Shown here one piece after another: positions 16,025 through 25,219 of a stretch of 64,000 nucleotides of DNA. This DNA comes from Bacillus sp. BHET2 (GTDB lineage: Bacteria; Bacillota; Bacilli; Bacillales; Bacillaceae_B), in NCBI RefSeq assembly GCF_005938125.1, contig NZ_VCQN01000001.1:620001-684000 (forward strand), written 5' to 3'. Both the position numbers and the translations under genes were made by a program. The notes under the pieces were generated by a model. That model was not told the DNA's origin, searched no databases, and was given only the letters and a program-made list of their open reading frames with translations. Each line of letters starts with the position of its first letter. Position 1 is the stretch's first letter.

Positions 16025-17746
16025 ATGATAGATATAAAAACCGATTACAATTTTAAAACGATCAAACCGATCAATAAGGGCTGGTCGAGTGATAAGAAGT
16101 ACTTTATTGAAACAGAGACGGGTGAAAGGATGCTACTTCGTACAGCGGACCGCTCTGAATATGAGAGTAAGAAGAGCGAGTTTGAGGTGATGAAGCGTTT
16201 GGCAGAAACGGGAATTCCTATGTCTGCGCCGTTGGAGATTGGGTTGTGTGACGGCGGAGATCGTGTTTATTCGCTTTTTACGTGGTGTGAGGGGGAAGAC
16301 GCTGCGGAGATGCTACCGAAGTTAACCGAAACGGAGCAATACGTGCTCGGGCTGAAGGCGGGTCGTTATCTCAGGGAAATCCATTCGATTTCTGCACCTC
16401 TTGATCAAGAGAAATGGGAAACGAAATTCAATCGTAAGGTGGACAGAAAAATCAATCAGTACCAAGACTGTCCCATAAAAATTGAAGCTGGCGATCGAAT
16501 CCTTGAGTACATAGAGTCCAACAGGCATTTCCTTCGGGGGCGACCGCAGTCATTTCATCATGGGGATTATCACGTGGGAAATATGGTTATATCGAGAGAA
16601 GGAGACCTCTCCATTATCGATTTCAACCGGTATGACTTCGGTGATCCTTGGGAAGAGTTCAACCGCATCGCCTTCAGTGCTTCAGCGAGTCCCCACTTTG
16701 CCACGGGACAGCTAAACGGCTATTTCAACGGCAGACCTCCGGAAGAGTTCTTTAAGCTCATGCTCTTTTATATTAGCAGCAATATGCTGTCGTCGATTCC
16801 CTGGGCGATGCAAATCGGGGAAGAGGAAATAACATTCATGAAGAAGCAGGCGAAGGAAGTGCTGGGCTGGTTTGATGGGATGAACAATCCGGTGCCGACA
16901 TGGTATGTGGAAGACTTTTATATTCAGTATATCGCAGAGATTCCGTACAAATTAAAGTCTCCATTCGACTTTTCATTCATCGAGGAATATGGTGAGGTCT
17001 TCAAGGTCTATGACGATCAGGATTCCGGCAATATCTGTTTCGGAGTAAAGAATGACGAGCAGAAAATTTTCATCAAATTCGCCGGTGCTCCCACAGCGAG
17101 ATATGCAGGGAAACCTGAAGAGGCGGTCGCAGAGTTGAAGGCAAGTGTTGAGGTTTATGAAGATTTGGCTCATCCCCATTTGGTCAAATTCATTCGGGCG
17201 GAGGATAAAGGCGGTGGATTTGCCGCCATTTTTGAATGGACAGACGGGGTATGCATGGGGAAAATGTATCCCTTATCCAGGGAGAAATTCATGCAGATGC
17301 CGGACAACACTAAGATGGATGTCTTCCACGACATTCTCGACTTTCACATCCATGTGATAGAAAAGGGGTATGTGGCCATCGATTTCTATGACGGCAGTAT
17401 TCTGTTTGATTTTTCAAAAGAAGAGACTGTGATCTGTGATATCGACCTCTATTCCAAACGCCCCTATATCAATACAACGGGCAGGATGTGGGGCTCATCA
17501 CGTTTCATGTCGCCGGAGGAATTCGAGAAAGGTGCAGAGATCGATGAAATCACAAATGTGTATCTGATCGGAGCCACCGCCTTTGCGTTATTTGGCGGGG
17601 GAAAAGACCGGTCTTTCAGTAAATGGCGGTTCGGCGAGGCGTTATATGAAGTGGCGCTGAGAGCGGTAAGTGATGAGAGGGAGAAACGTCAGCAGTCGCT
17701 TGTGGAGTTTAAGAGGGAGTGGTCCGGTTATAGGAATAATCCATGA
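16025..17746 (+). CDS. fusion of an APH-type kinase and a protein-kinase-like domain
   Basis: 573 residues, cytosolic. Residues 1-290 are an aminoglycoside-phosphotransferase fold: the catalytic loop is H-G-D-Y-H-V-G-N (about 178-185) and the metal site I-D-F-N-R-Y-D-F-G-D-P (about 198). Residues 300-573 are a second eukaryotic-like kinase lobe pair: K-I-F-I-K-F for the ATP-lysine strand (about 346), a helix with A-V-A-E-L, a degenerate catalytic loop Y-V-A-I-D-F-Y-D-G-S (about 448) and I-C-D-I-D-L-Y in place of DFG (about 470). Each half resembles stand-alone Bacillus proteins. GGAGGTACTGG precedes ATG. It stands alone, with its own terminator. Confidence 0.8.
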   Translation: MIDIKTDYNFKTIKPINKGWSSDKKYFIETETGERMLLRTADRSEYESKKSEFEVMKRLAETGIPMSAPLEIGLCDGGDRVYSLFTWCEGEDAAEMLPKLTETEQYVLGLKAGRYLREIHSISAPLDQEKWETKFNRKVDRKINQYQDCPIKIEAGDRILEYIESNRHFLRGRPQSFHHGDYHVGNMVISREGDLSIIDFNRYDFGDPWEEFNRIAFSASASPHFATGQLNGYFNGRPPEEFFKLMLFYISSNMLSSIPWAMQIGEEEITFMKKQAKEVLGWFDGMNNPVPTWYVEDFYIQYIAEIPYKLKSPFDFSFIEEYGEVFKVYDDQDSGNICFGVKNDEQKIFIKFAGAPTARYAGKPEEAVAELKASVEVYEDLAHPHLVKFIRAEDKGGGFAAIFEWTDGVCMGKMYPLSREKFMQMPDNTKMDVFHDILDFHIHVIEKGYVAIDFYDGSILFDFSKEETVICDIDLYSKRPYINTTGRMWGSSRFMSPEEFEKGAEIDEITNVYLIGATAFALFGGGKDRSFSKWRFGEALYEVALRAVSDEREKRQQSLVEFKREWSGYRNNP

Positions 17747-17777
17747 CACTTTGTGGCCGGGTTTCGACGTTTGATTA

Positions 17778-17826
17778 AAAGGATGTGTGCATTCTACGTT
17801 TCTATTTCAATGCACACATCTTTTTC
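17778..17826 (+). terminator. rho-independent terminator
   Basis: AAGGATGTGTGCATT and AATGCACACATCTTTTT pair over a 15-base loop, ending the kinase-fusion gene. Confidence 0.9.
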
Positions 17827-17927
17827 GATAATTTAGAGTGCAAATCCTCGTTTTTCACTCGATTTTTTATTGATAGTTGCCAAAGAGACGTGAAGTCGGT
17901 CCTAATGAGGTATTTTGCTAGCTTCAT

Positions 17928-18068
17928 AGGTACTCATATTACAAACTTCACTCTTATATGAGCCGGTTTCGGGAACTTATGAGCCGTTTTTCAAATATAT
18001 AAGCCGGAATTTTGAGATATGAGCCACTTTCCAATTGTTATGAGCCGTTTGTCGAAAAATCTTCGAGA
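17928..18068. repeat. array of about 20-bp TATGAGCC units (array 1)
   Basis: Five units start with TATGAGCC or TATAAGCC at spacings of 20-21 bases; between them lie variable segments such as GGTTTCGGGAACT and ACTTTCCAATTGT. The array ends in GTTTGTCGAAAAATCTTCG. A lead-in GGTACTCATATTA is shared with the array at 28643. It lies between the terminator at 17826 and the convergent methyltransferase gene; no gene is seen in 17827-18209. Confidence 0.85.
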
Positions 18069-18209
18069 AGAAGCGTGATATTCATACTTTTCAGTAGATC
18101 GATAGAACCCCTTCCGACAATCTCTCCATCCTGGAAGGATTGAATCATTCTCACAGTCCCAACCCGCTTTTGAAAATGGACTAAAACGGTTCTGGATAGG
18201 AAGTGTAAA

Positions 18210-18830
18210 TTACTTTTCTCCCATCACTGCCACCGTTTGAAAATGTCTTGAGTCCGGTCCTTTTACTAATCTTACATTTTTAAACCCGACCTCATTCATT
18301 AAGGGAAGTAATTCGGTTTCCAACATGCTGTTTACTCCACTCCAGGTCTCACCATTCTTCCCGTTGCAAAGGGTGATCGTTACGGAACCATTGGTCTTTA
18401 GGACTCTATAAATCTCAGTAATGGTTTCAAATGTAATATCCCAAAAATAGACGGAATGGATACTATATATCTTTGTAAACATGTCATCGTTTAAAGGGAT
18501 CTTTCCCACATCGCCTTGTATGAATGTAGCCCGGCCTTCTTTCATTCCCCGCTTATTTCTGATCTTTGCTGAGTGGAGGATAGACCCCGATAGGTCTAAC
18601 CCTGTAACATGCTCGACATTGGGTAGCATAAGCAGTTGTTTAATGGCATAGCCTGCTCCACAACCGAGTTCTAATACTCGGTCTTCTGCCGTAACATTCA
18701 GTAAATCCAGTGTCCAGAGTGTTTCTGGTCGATGCTGTAAGACCATCTTTTCTCCAAAGTATCGGCCGATTATCCCTTTTGGTAATTGATATTGTCGGTC
18801 AGCATATTCCTTTAATTTCCTTCGTATCAT
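18210..18830 (-). CDS. class I SAM-dependent methyltransferase
   Basis: 206 residues. Motif I is V-L-E-L-G-C-G-A-G-Y (about 51-60), motif II V-T-G-L-D-L-S, motif III F-I-Q-G-D-V-G-K-I-P-L, and Y-R-V-L-K-T-N-G-S follows. This is the Methyltransf_11 fold and would methylate an unknown small molecule. GGGGAGGAC precedes ATG. It is divergent from the LysR-type gene, which may control it. Confidence 0.85.
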   Translation of the reverse strand: MIRRKLKEYADRQYQLPKGIIGRYFGEKMVLQHRPETLWTLDLLNVTAEDRVLELGCGAGYAIKQLLMLPNVEHVTGLDLSGSILHSAKIRNKRGMKEGRATFIQGDVGKIPLNDDMFTKIYSIHSVYFWDITFETITEIYRVLKTNGSVTITLCNGKNGETWSGVNSMLETELLPLMNEVGFKNVRLVKGPDSRHFQTVAVMGEK

Positions 18831-18947
18831 CTAGTTTATGTCCTCCCCATACGAAATCTTAATAAAAGTATAGTATAATCATTGTATTAAACAAGGTAAT
18901 AACGATAATAGTTAGTATTAATTTTTTTAATAATAAGGAGCATGTAC

Positions 18948-19892
18948 GTGGATATCAATCAATTAGAGGCTTTCGATCATGTCGTTCGGCTTGGCAGCTT
19001 TAGTAAAGCGGCAAGGCACCTGGATCTTTCTCAACCTACTATTAGCATCAGGATACAAGGATTAGAGAAAGAGATAGGAAGCGGTCTGTTTCATAGAGTT
19101 GGAAAAAGGGTGGAATTAACAGAGGCAGGGAAGGGGTTCTTACCATATGCGAGACAAGCTATTGAGGTCGTCGCGAACGGAATTGAAAAAGCGAAACTCA
19201 TGCAAGTTGGCAAAGTAGGTCATGTTACAATCGGAACGCTTCCCACATTTACTTCTGGCGTATTTAGTTCTGTGGTGGCTCATCTAAATAAGAGGTTCCC
19301 TGAGATTCACGTTGAAATTCACACGGGGCATAATCAGGAAATTATTGAAATGCTGTATGACGGATTTATTAAAATGGGCTTAGTGACAACCCCGTATTAT
19401 AATACAGATTTGAAAAGGATTCTGACGATAAAGGAACCCCTTATGTTAGTTGCACACCATTCTCATCCTCTTGTGTCAGCATGTGATGGAAATTGTACAT
19501 CGGAAGAAATCATTGAGAACGCTGATCCATATATCATCGTGGACTGGAGTACTGAAAGTAAGCATTGGCAAAAATCGATGATGAGCCCAGGAATCAACTG
19601 CATAGAATTGCCTCCATCTACCGCGTTGGATTTCGTTCTTTCAACAAATGGTGTGGCCCTTGTCACCGAATCAATGGTCAAGAACGTATTGGAACCAGAC
19701 AAGCTAGTGACCTTACAACCAGCAGATTTTCCGCCATTATATCGGGAAATCGCTTTGGTGAGTCTGGATTCTGAAAAGAGTTTATCACCTGTTGCGAAAA
19801 CAGTTGTTGAGGTGTTTCAGGCAGGTGCCACGGCAACAGATTCACCTCAATCTCTTGATATACGTTCAAAACAAGAGAATAATTGTATGTAA
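18948..19892 (+). CDS. LysR-type transcription regulator
   Basis: 314 residues from GTG 18948, chosen because AAGGAG lies 7 bases before it; ATG 18942 would be too close. The N-terminal winged HTH runs M-D-I-N-Q-L-E-A-F to G-L-F-H-R-V-G-K, with S-F-S-K-A-A-R-H-L and L-S-Q-P-T-I-S as the helix-turn-helix. Residues 90-295 are the periplasmic-binding-like effector domain. It probably controls the divergent methyltransferase gene and itself; the effector is unknown. The last 20 residues are a polar extension. Confidence 0.88.
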   Translation: MDINQLEAFDHVVRLGSFSKAARHLDLSQPTISIRIQGLEKEIGSGLFHRVGKRVELTEAGKGFLPYARQAIEVVANGIEKAKLMQVGKVGHVTIGTLPTFTSGVFSSVVAHLNKRFPEIHVEIHTGHNQEIIEMLYDGFIKMGLVTTPYYNTDLKRILTIKEPLMLVAHHSHPLVSACDGNCTSEEIIENADPYIIVDWSTESKHWQKSMMSPGINCIELPPSTALDFVLSTNGVALVTESMVKNVLEPDKLVTLQPADFPPLYREIALVSLDSEKSLSPVAKTVVEVFQAGATATDSPQSLDIRSKQENNCM

Positions 19893-20048
19893 GAATTCAG
19901 CATTTGGGAGGTGGCATTGATGATACTAGAGGGAAACCCAAGCCCAAAATGCCGTTGAAGATTGGAAGCCCGCCGAATGGTGAGGATGTTGACGAGCTAA
20001 CATCCTTTATGAGTGACGGTGAATACATAGGAGACGAAGAATAGCCCG

Positions 20049-20103
20049 AGTGCCTGCCTCCCGAACACGTTATAGATGAAACGGGTTCGGAAGGCACTTT
20101 TTT
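20049..20103 (+). terminator. rho-independent terminator
   Basis: AGTGCCT...CCCGAAC pairs with GTTCGGAAGGCACT and runs into six T. It ends the LysR transcript. A possible short frame (31 codons from ATG 19951 to TAG 20044) lies before it, but its ribosome site is poor. Confidence 0.85.
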
Positions 20104-20302
20104 AAGAGTAGATTCCAAGTTGTTTTTCAATGCGCTCGACTCTTTGTAATAACCGTTGCATTTTCCTATCTAACATGGAATACTGCTTTTCTAGCATTTC
20201 TAATTGGTTTTCATACCCACCTTCATATTGTCTTGCATGAATGTAATAACGGGGGGCAGGTGCACATACCATTCGGTGACCTGAAACTCTATGATAAAAC
20301 AT
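20102..20302 (-). CDS. small coiled-coil protein
   Basis: 66 residues with TAGGAGTGT before ATG. The N-terminal part is rich in Arg, His and Tyr; the C-terminal 35 residues form a coiled coil (M-L-E-K-Q-Y-S-M-L-D-R-K-M-Q-R-L-L-Q-R-V). The composition recalls small spore-coat or spore-assembly proteins of Bacillus, but that is inference from composition only. Its 3' end overlaps the convergent terminator. Confidence 0.6.
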   Translation of the reverse strand: MFYHRVSGHRMVCAPAPRYYIHARQYEGGYENQLEMLEKQYSMLDRKMQRLLQRVERIEKQLGIYS

Positions 20303-20498
20303 ATGTTCACACTCCTATACTGAGAAATTTTCATCAGGCTTTTGAAAATCACTTTTTACTAGGGAAATATGGAATAGTATCAATCCCATTACTTTCAAAA
20401 TAAGAAAAGCTTAAGTCTCATCATGGATCCTTTTTATCTGTGAGACACTATATGCTTACTTTCACCCAATCGTTCTACTCTTTGTAAATGTATTAAAT

Positions 20499-21206
20499 TT
20501 ACTCCATATCCGTTGGTGAAAGAATATGGTCTTCAAATTGGTCAATAAAGAGTGAACCATTACTATTGATGACAGCATAATAAATGTCGTTCAACTCGAT
20601 TCCCCTCTTTTTCGCCTCAGATTCCAACCATGCTAGCGTATAGGTGGAGGTTAAATTCTTTTGTATAATCTTACCTTCCATCATCAATTCAATTGGTATT
20701 AAAGTGGATGGAGAAGTATTCACATTCATATCACCCTTGGTTAGGGAAAGGAAACGATCTTTCTTTTTAATGGATAAAACACCACTCACTTCTAGAAGCG
20801 CATACTCAATCTCATTTATGTCAAATACCCGCAGTTCCCGGAGATGCTGGTTCAAGTCATCCATCGTGAACTTTAACTTCTTCATATTCTGTTCCAGAAT
20901 TTTCCCGTTTTCAATTAGAACCGTGGGACGACCGGATAGCCACTTTCGAAGGAATCGACTTTTAGATGACAGCACTAATAATAGGTAAAATAAAAGGACC
21001 AATACAATAAAGGAAATAAGTGTTTCTGAAAAATCCAACTTAGAATCAAAGCCCATATTGGCAATAAATGATCCTATAGTGATGGACAGGGCGAAGCTAT
21101 AATGATTTTTATGCGAGTTTATATGTTTGCCTATGGCTAATGTCACGACAATTAACAAGATGAAACTAATGATCGTTCTTACAATCGGTATTAAAACTCC
21201 GTCCAT
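20499..21206 (-). CDS. DUF421 (YetF/YdfS-like) membrane protein
   Basis: 235 residues. Three TM helices lie within residues 5-85, followed by two cytosolic DUF421/YetF repeats: G-R-P-T-V-L-I-E-N-G-K-I, then L-R-E-L-R-V-F-D-I-N-E-I-E-Y-A-L-L-E-V-S-G. Relatives with this layout occur in spore membranes and some raise spore heat resistance. ATG 21206 is preferred: AAGGAG lies 7 bases before it, whereas the in-frame ATG 21212 is only one base from that site. Single gene. Confidence 0.85.
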   Translation of the reverse strand: MDGVLIPIVRTIISFILLIVVTLAIGKHINSHKNHYSFALSITIGSFIANMGFDSKLDFSETLISFIVLVLLFYLLLVLSSKSRFLRKWLSGRPTVLIENGKILEQNMKKLKFTMDDLNQHLRELRVFDINEIEYALLEVSGVLSIKKKDRFLSLTKGDMNVNTSPSTLIPIELMMEGKIIQKNLTSTYTLAWLESEAKKRGIELNDIYYAVINSNGSLFIDQFEDHILSPTDME

Positions 21207-21578
21207 ACTCATTCTCCTTATTTACAGCATTCCTTTTCATTATGGACAAATGATGAAAGATGGAGACAGACGAAAATTCAATATTCCATAATGGTTTCTG
21301 CTTCGTTGTGATTCCGTATCAGATTCTCACACTACCGGCTGACTATGAACAAAAGCTACTAAAGAAATGGCATGAAAAATCCCAAATTGCACATATTTAC
21401 ATTTCTCTTCAGGTCATACTAACGCCTCCCATAAAGATTGATTTAAGGAATTAAGGAGCGCAGCGTAATCTGGTGGAGTTTTATATGATAAGACAAAAAA
21501 CAATCCATTTCCGTTATAATGAAGAGGAAGAGACTTTTTCTACTAATTAAAAATTATGTGAAGTGGGGAGGCAAGGGC
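21207..21578. other. intergenic stretch between divergent genes
   Basis: Separates the divergent DUF421 gene and second sensor kinase, and should hold both promoters. It is AT-rich. A 64-codon frame (21260-21454) lacks a ribosome site and is not credible. No repeat or hairpin stands out. Confidence 0.4.
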
Positions 21579-22844
21579 ATGGCAATGGATTATGCTGAGT
21601 TACTTACTGGTCTACTGATGAACCTCCTTGTCATATTAATCATTATTTTACTATTAAACTTTTATCACCTTTCCAAAAATAGAGTACATAAGCTTCACTT
21701 TAAACCCCTGGTGATCTATTTGTTCAGTTCGCTCCTTATGTTACTGAGTATGGCTTTAGCCGTTCAATTAGAGAATGGATTTCTTTATGATTTACGATTC
21801 ATTCCTTTTCTATTAGGGGGAATTTACGGTGGGAAAAGGGTCTTACCTTGGCTTGCGGTCACGATGATCGCAATTCGTTTACCTCTCTTAGGCCCGGGAT
21901 TGGTCATTACGGTGATCATGGCGATTCTCGCCACCCTTGTGATGATCTATATGCGACCGAGGATGGCGATGAAAGCATGGAAGACGAGGGTTTACTGGTA
22001 TTCGCTTGTTGCCTTTGGTTACTCGGTTCTTTCCTTATGGATTCCATCTTTGATCTTTGATTTCGGTCATACGAGCACTCTCTTGATCTATTCATTTGTC
22101 TTAACAGGTTCGACGTTCTTTGTTTTTTATTTATGTGAAATCATCCGGACCATCTATATTCTTCAGTTGGAAGCAATTAAGTATGAGAAAATGCAGGTGG
22201 TCAGTCACTTGGCTGCGAGTATGAGTCATGAAGTCCGGAACCCATTGACCACGGTGAAGGGATTTCTGCAGCTGATCAATGAAGATCCGACTAATGTCGA
22301 TGCGAATAGCGAACTCTCCAACATTGCTGTTAGTGAAATCGACCGTGCGACTGAAGTGATCAACCAATACTTGAATTTTGCTCGGCCCCACCCGGAGCTT
22401 GAAATGGAAGTGGACATCCGGGATGAGATCAGCCGCTCTAAGGAAATCATCATGCCCCTTGCCTTTAAAAAAGGTGTCGATCTAAAGGCGAACATTCTCC
22501 ATCATCATTCGATTAAAGGCGATCCGAACAAGCTCCAGCAGGTTCTCATCAACGTCATGAAAAACGGACTGGAGGCCATGGATACAGGAGGTACGCTGCG
22601 AATCTTCAGTTACCTTGAAGAGGAAAAGGTGTTCATCGTCATCAACGACACGGGAATCGGAATGACAAAGGAACAGCTCATGCGACTCGGGGAACCGTAC
22701 TTCTCCATGAAAGGGAAGAACGGGACGGGCCTCGGAATGATGACCGTCTTTCAACTCGTAGAAGGAATGAAAGGCACCATCAAAGTCCTGAGCAAACCGG
22801 GCAAAGGAACCACTGTTATTCTATCCTTCCCTTCATATGAGTAA
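21579..22844 (+). CDS. five-TM sensor histidine kinase, KinB-like (copy 2)
   Basis: 421 residues from ATG 21579, chosen because GGGGAG lies 8 bases before it. Residues 5-200 are membrane-embedded with the family motif Y-D-L-R-F-I-P and Y-G-G-K-R-V-L. Phospho-acceptor His217 sits in S-H-E-V-R-N-P-L-T-T-V-K-G-F; the ATPase part has V-M-K-N-G-L-E-A, D-T-G-I-G-M and G-T-G-L-G-M-M. It has the same architecture as the kinases at 12282 and 60448 and no adjacent response regulator, so a phosphorelay input is likely. A strong hairpin follows. Confidence 0.9.
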   Translation: MAMDYAELLTGLLMNLLVILIIILLLNFYHLSKNRVHKLHFKPLVIYLFSSLLMLLSMALAVQLENGFLYDLRFIPFLLGGIYGGKRVLPWLAVTMIAIRLPLLGPGLVITVIMAILATLVMIYMRPRMAMKAWKTRVYWYSLVAFGYSVLSLWIPSLIFDFGHTSTLLIYSFVLTGSTFFVFYLCEIIRTIYILQLEAIKYEKMQVVSHLAASMSHEVRNPLTTVKGFLQLINEDPTNVDANSELSNIAVSEIDRATEVINQYLNFARPHPELEMEVDIRDEISRSKEIIMPLAFKKGVDLKANILHHHSIKGDPNKLQQVLINVMKNGLEAMDTGGTLRIFSYLEEEKVFIVINDTGIGMTKEQLMRLGEPYFSMKGKNGTGLGMMTVFQLVEGMKGTIKVLSKPGKGTTVILSFPSYE

Positions 22845-22866
22845 AAAGAAAAAAACAAAATCAATC

Positions 22867-22919
22867 AAGGTCCGTCCCTCACTGCGTTAATGCTTTAGCA
22901 GTGCTAGGGACGGACCTTG
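22867..22919 (+). terminator. GGTCCGTCCC hairpin, terminator-like repeat
   Basis: AAGGTCCGTCCCTCACTG and AGGGACGGACCTT form a long stem after the kinase gene. The same core returns at 58867-58910, so it is also part of a dispersed repeat family. The T run is weak. Confidence 0.7.
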
Positions 22920-23024
22920 TTTGTCGAACGCATCCTTTTGACTATCTCCCAAAAAAGGAATACACTGTAATAGTTCCATTATGAACAGTTCAATTTATAA
23001 ACAATTAGAAATGAGGGCAAATCG

Positions 23025-23498
23025 ATGGGAAATCATCTTACTCCTGCAATACAATTATTGCGTTCATTTTCAAGAGTGAATAAGACCATGATGCGGTTCG
23101 TTCAGAAAACAGCTGCAGATAATGGGTTATCCGTCCCACAATATACGGTTTTAGTGACGATTGCCCCTGAGAAAGAGATGAGCCAAAAGATAATCGGGGA
23201 GGAGACATTCCTGCCGAAAAGCACATTGAGTCAAGCCGTTGATGGGCTGGTTCAGGCAGGGTTCATCCACCGGCAGCAAGTGGAGGAAAATCGCCGGGAA
23301 ATGCTTCTTTCTCTCAGTGGCAAAGGGGAAACCCTGCTAAAAGAGATACACAGGCAGGAAGGCAGCATTCATCAGCTTACGGCCGGCGCAGTCGAGACTC
23401 TGTCTGAAGAGCAATTTGCCGGCCTTTTACAGGCACATGGGCAGATTGCCGACTTCTTTGATGAGAAAGCAGCAGAACAGGGGGAGGATTCCAAATGA
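23025..23498 (+). CDS. MarR family regulator of the ABC exporter
   Basis: 157 residues with a winged HTH: L-S-V-P-Q-Y-T-V-L-V-T-I-A, then F-L-P-K-S-T-L-S-Q-A-V-D-G-L (recognition helix) and a wing with E-E-N-R-R-E-M. It probably represses its own operon and responds to a drug or lipophilic ligand. Its stop overlaps the first ABC gene by 4 bases (ATGA), so all three genes are coupled. Confidence 0.88.
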   Translation: MGNHLTPAIQLLRSFSRVNKTMMRFVQKTAADNGLSVPQYTVLVTIAPEKEMSQKIIGEETFLPKSTLSQAVDGLVQAGFIHRQQVEENRREMLLSLSGKGETLLKEIHRQEGSIHQLTAGAVETLSEEQFAGLLQAHGQIADFFDEKAAEQGEDSK

Positions 23499-25219
23499 TT
23501 AAGCTCTTGAAACACTTATCCGCGTATAAATGGATGGTCGTGGGGATCTTTGCTCTCATATTTATCCAGTCCATGTCGACCCTCTATTTACCCACCCTGA
23601 TGTCTGACATCATAGACAAGGGAGTGGTCGTTGGGAACATCCCATATATATGGAAGATTGGTGGATTTATGCTGGTGGTTTCCGCTCTCGGCGCGGTGGC
23701 TTCCATCATTGCCAGTTACTATTCTTCGAAAGCAGCCGTCGGTTTAGGACGGGATATTCGCCGGAAGCTGTTCTACCATATCGAGAAATTCTCGTTGCAG
23801 GAATTCGATGAAGTGGGGACGGCCTCTCTGATTACGAGAACGACGAACGACATTACACAAGTGCAACAAGTCGTCATCATGATGCTGCGGATGATTATCA
23901 GTGCTCCTATCATGTTGGTTGGCGGGATTATCATGTCTGTGTTGATGGATGCCAAACTATCCTTGGTCATCGTCCTTACCATGCCGGTACTGGTTGGTTC
24001 CATCCTTCTGATTCTCTATAAAGGCATTCCGTTATTTCAATCCGTCCAGGAGAAGCTGGATCAATTGAATCTCGTGCTCCGGGAAAATTTAACCGGGATC
24101 CGGGTCATCCGTGCTTTCAACCGTGAACCGGAAGAGAAGGAGCGCATGAAGAATACAAACTGGGAATTAACCGATGTATCGATTAAAGTGAATAAAATTA
24201 TGGCCTTTATGATGCCTGTTATGATGCTCGTTATGAACATGACCGTCGTCGCAGTCATTTGGTTCGGTGGCATCCGAATCGACAATGGCGGTATGCAAAT
24301 CGGGGACCTAATGGCCTTCATTCAATATGTCATGCAAATCATGTTTGCCTTGGTGATGGCTTCAATGATGTTCGTCATGGTCCCACGTGCGGATGTATCG
24401 GCAAAACGTATTAACAAAGTACTCGAGATGAAACCATCTTTTGAAGATAAAGGGACAGAAAACGCGGATATTCATCGAGGCACACTGGTATTTGATCATG
24501 TCACCTTTCATTACCCTGGTGCAGAAGAACCTGCCTTATCTGATATCAGTTTTGAAGCGAACCCTGGTGAAATCACGGCCATCATAGGTGGAACCGGATC
24601 TGGAAAAACGACGCTCATTAACTTGATTCCGCGATTTTATGAGGTGGCGAGTGGTACGATTCGGGTCAATGGCGTGGATATAAAGAATGCTTCTCAGGAG
24701 GAAATCAGGTCAAAGCTTGGTCTTGTCCCACAGAAAGCAACTCTCTTTACGGGAACAATTGCAGAGAATATCCGATTCGGTAAAGAAGACGCAAGTGATG
24801 AAGAAGTGGAACAGGCTGCTCGGATTGCTCAGGCAGAGGAATTCGTCAGCAAGATGGATGAGGGATTTCAAGCAGAAATTGAACAAGGCGGATCCAATCT
24901 TTCAGGAGGTCAGAAACAGCGTTTGTCCATTGCAAGAGCGTTGGTTCGTAAACCGGATATCTATCTATTTGACGATAGTTTCTCTGCTCTCGACTACAAG
25001 ACGGATGGAAAGCTTCGTGCCGCATTAAAAGCTGAAACGGAAAAGGCTACGGTACTCATTGTTGCCCAGCGAGTCAGCACGGTTGTCGATGCTGACAGAA
25101 TTATTGTGCTAGAAAAGGGATCAGTGGCCGGAATCGGCACGCATAGTCAGCTGCTGGAAACCAATGATGTCTATAAGGAAATTGTCTCATCACAGCTCTC
25201 AGAGGAGGAAACGGCATGA
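23495..25219 (+). CDS. ABC exporter half, degenerate ATPase (YfiB-like)
   Basis: 574 residues: six TM helices (about 15-300) fused to an ATPase domain. Walker A is G-G-T-G-S-G-K-T-T (about 365) and the signature is canonical L-S-G-G-Q (about 468). Walker B reads Y-L-F-D-D-S, with Asp for the catalytic Glu, and the switch His is Gln (V-A-Q-R-V-S-T). This is the non-catalytic half of a heterodimeric exporter like B. subtilis YfiB/YfiC or BmrC/BmrD. It pairs with the next gene, which overlaps it by 4 bases. Substrates are likely drugs or lipids. Confidence 0.9.
   Translation: MIKLLKHLSAYKWMVVGIFALIFIQSMSTLYLPTLMSDIIDKGVVVGNIPYIWKIGGFMLVVSALGAVASIIASYYSSKAAVGLGRDIRRKLFYHIEKFSLQEFDEVGTASLITRTTNDITQVQQVVIMMLRMIISAPIMLVGGIIMSVLMDAKLSLVIVLTMPVLVGSILLILYKGIPLFQSVQEKLDQLNLVLRENLTGIRVIRAFNREPEEKERMKNTNWELTDVSIKVNKIMAFMMPVMMLVMNMTVVAVIWFGGIRIDNGGMQIGDLMAFIQYVMQIMFALVMASMMFVMVPRADVSAKRINKVLEMKPSFEDKGTENADIHRGTLVFDHVTFHYPGAEEPALSDISFEANPGEITAIIGGTGSGKTTLINLIPRFYEVASGTIRVNGVDIKNASQEEIRSKLGLVPQKATLFTGTIAENIRFGKEDASDEEVEQAARIAQAEEFVSKMDEGFQAEIEQGGSNLSGGQKQRLSIARALVRKPDIYLFDDSFSALDYKTDGKLRAALKAETEKATVLIVAQRVSTVVDADRIIVLEKGSVAGIGTHSQLLETNDVYKEIVSSQLSEEETA

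Noticed and set aside
17928..18068. CRISPR array
   Set aside because: Units are short (about 20 bp in total), not split into constant repeats and unique spacers, and no cas gene is present.
19951..20044. Short acidic frame after the LysR gene
   Set aside because: A good GGGAGGTGG site lies upstream but its ATG is in another frame. Possible frameshifted remnant; too weak to call.
21260..21454. 64-codon plus-strand frame before the second kinase
   Set aside because: No ribosome site, and it sits in a promoter region between divergent genes.
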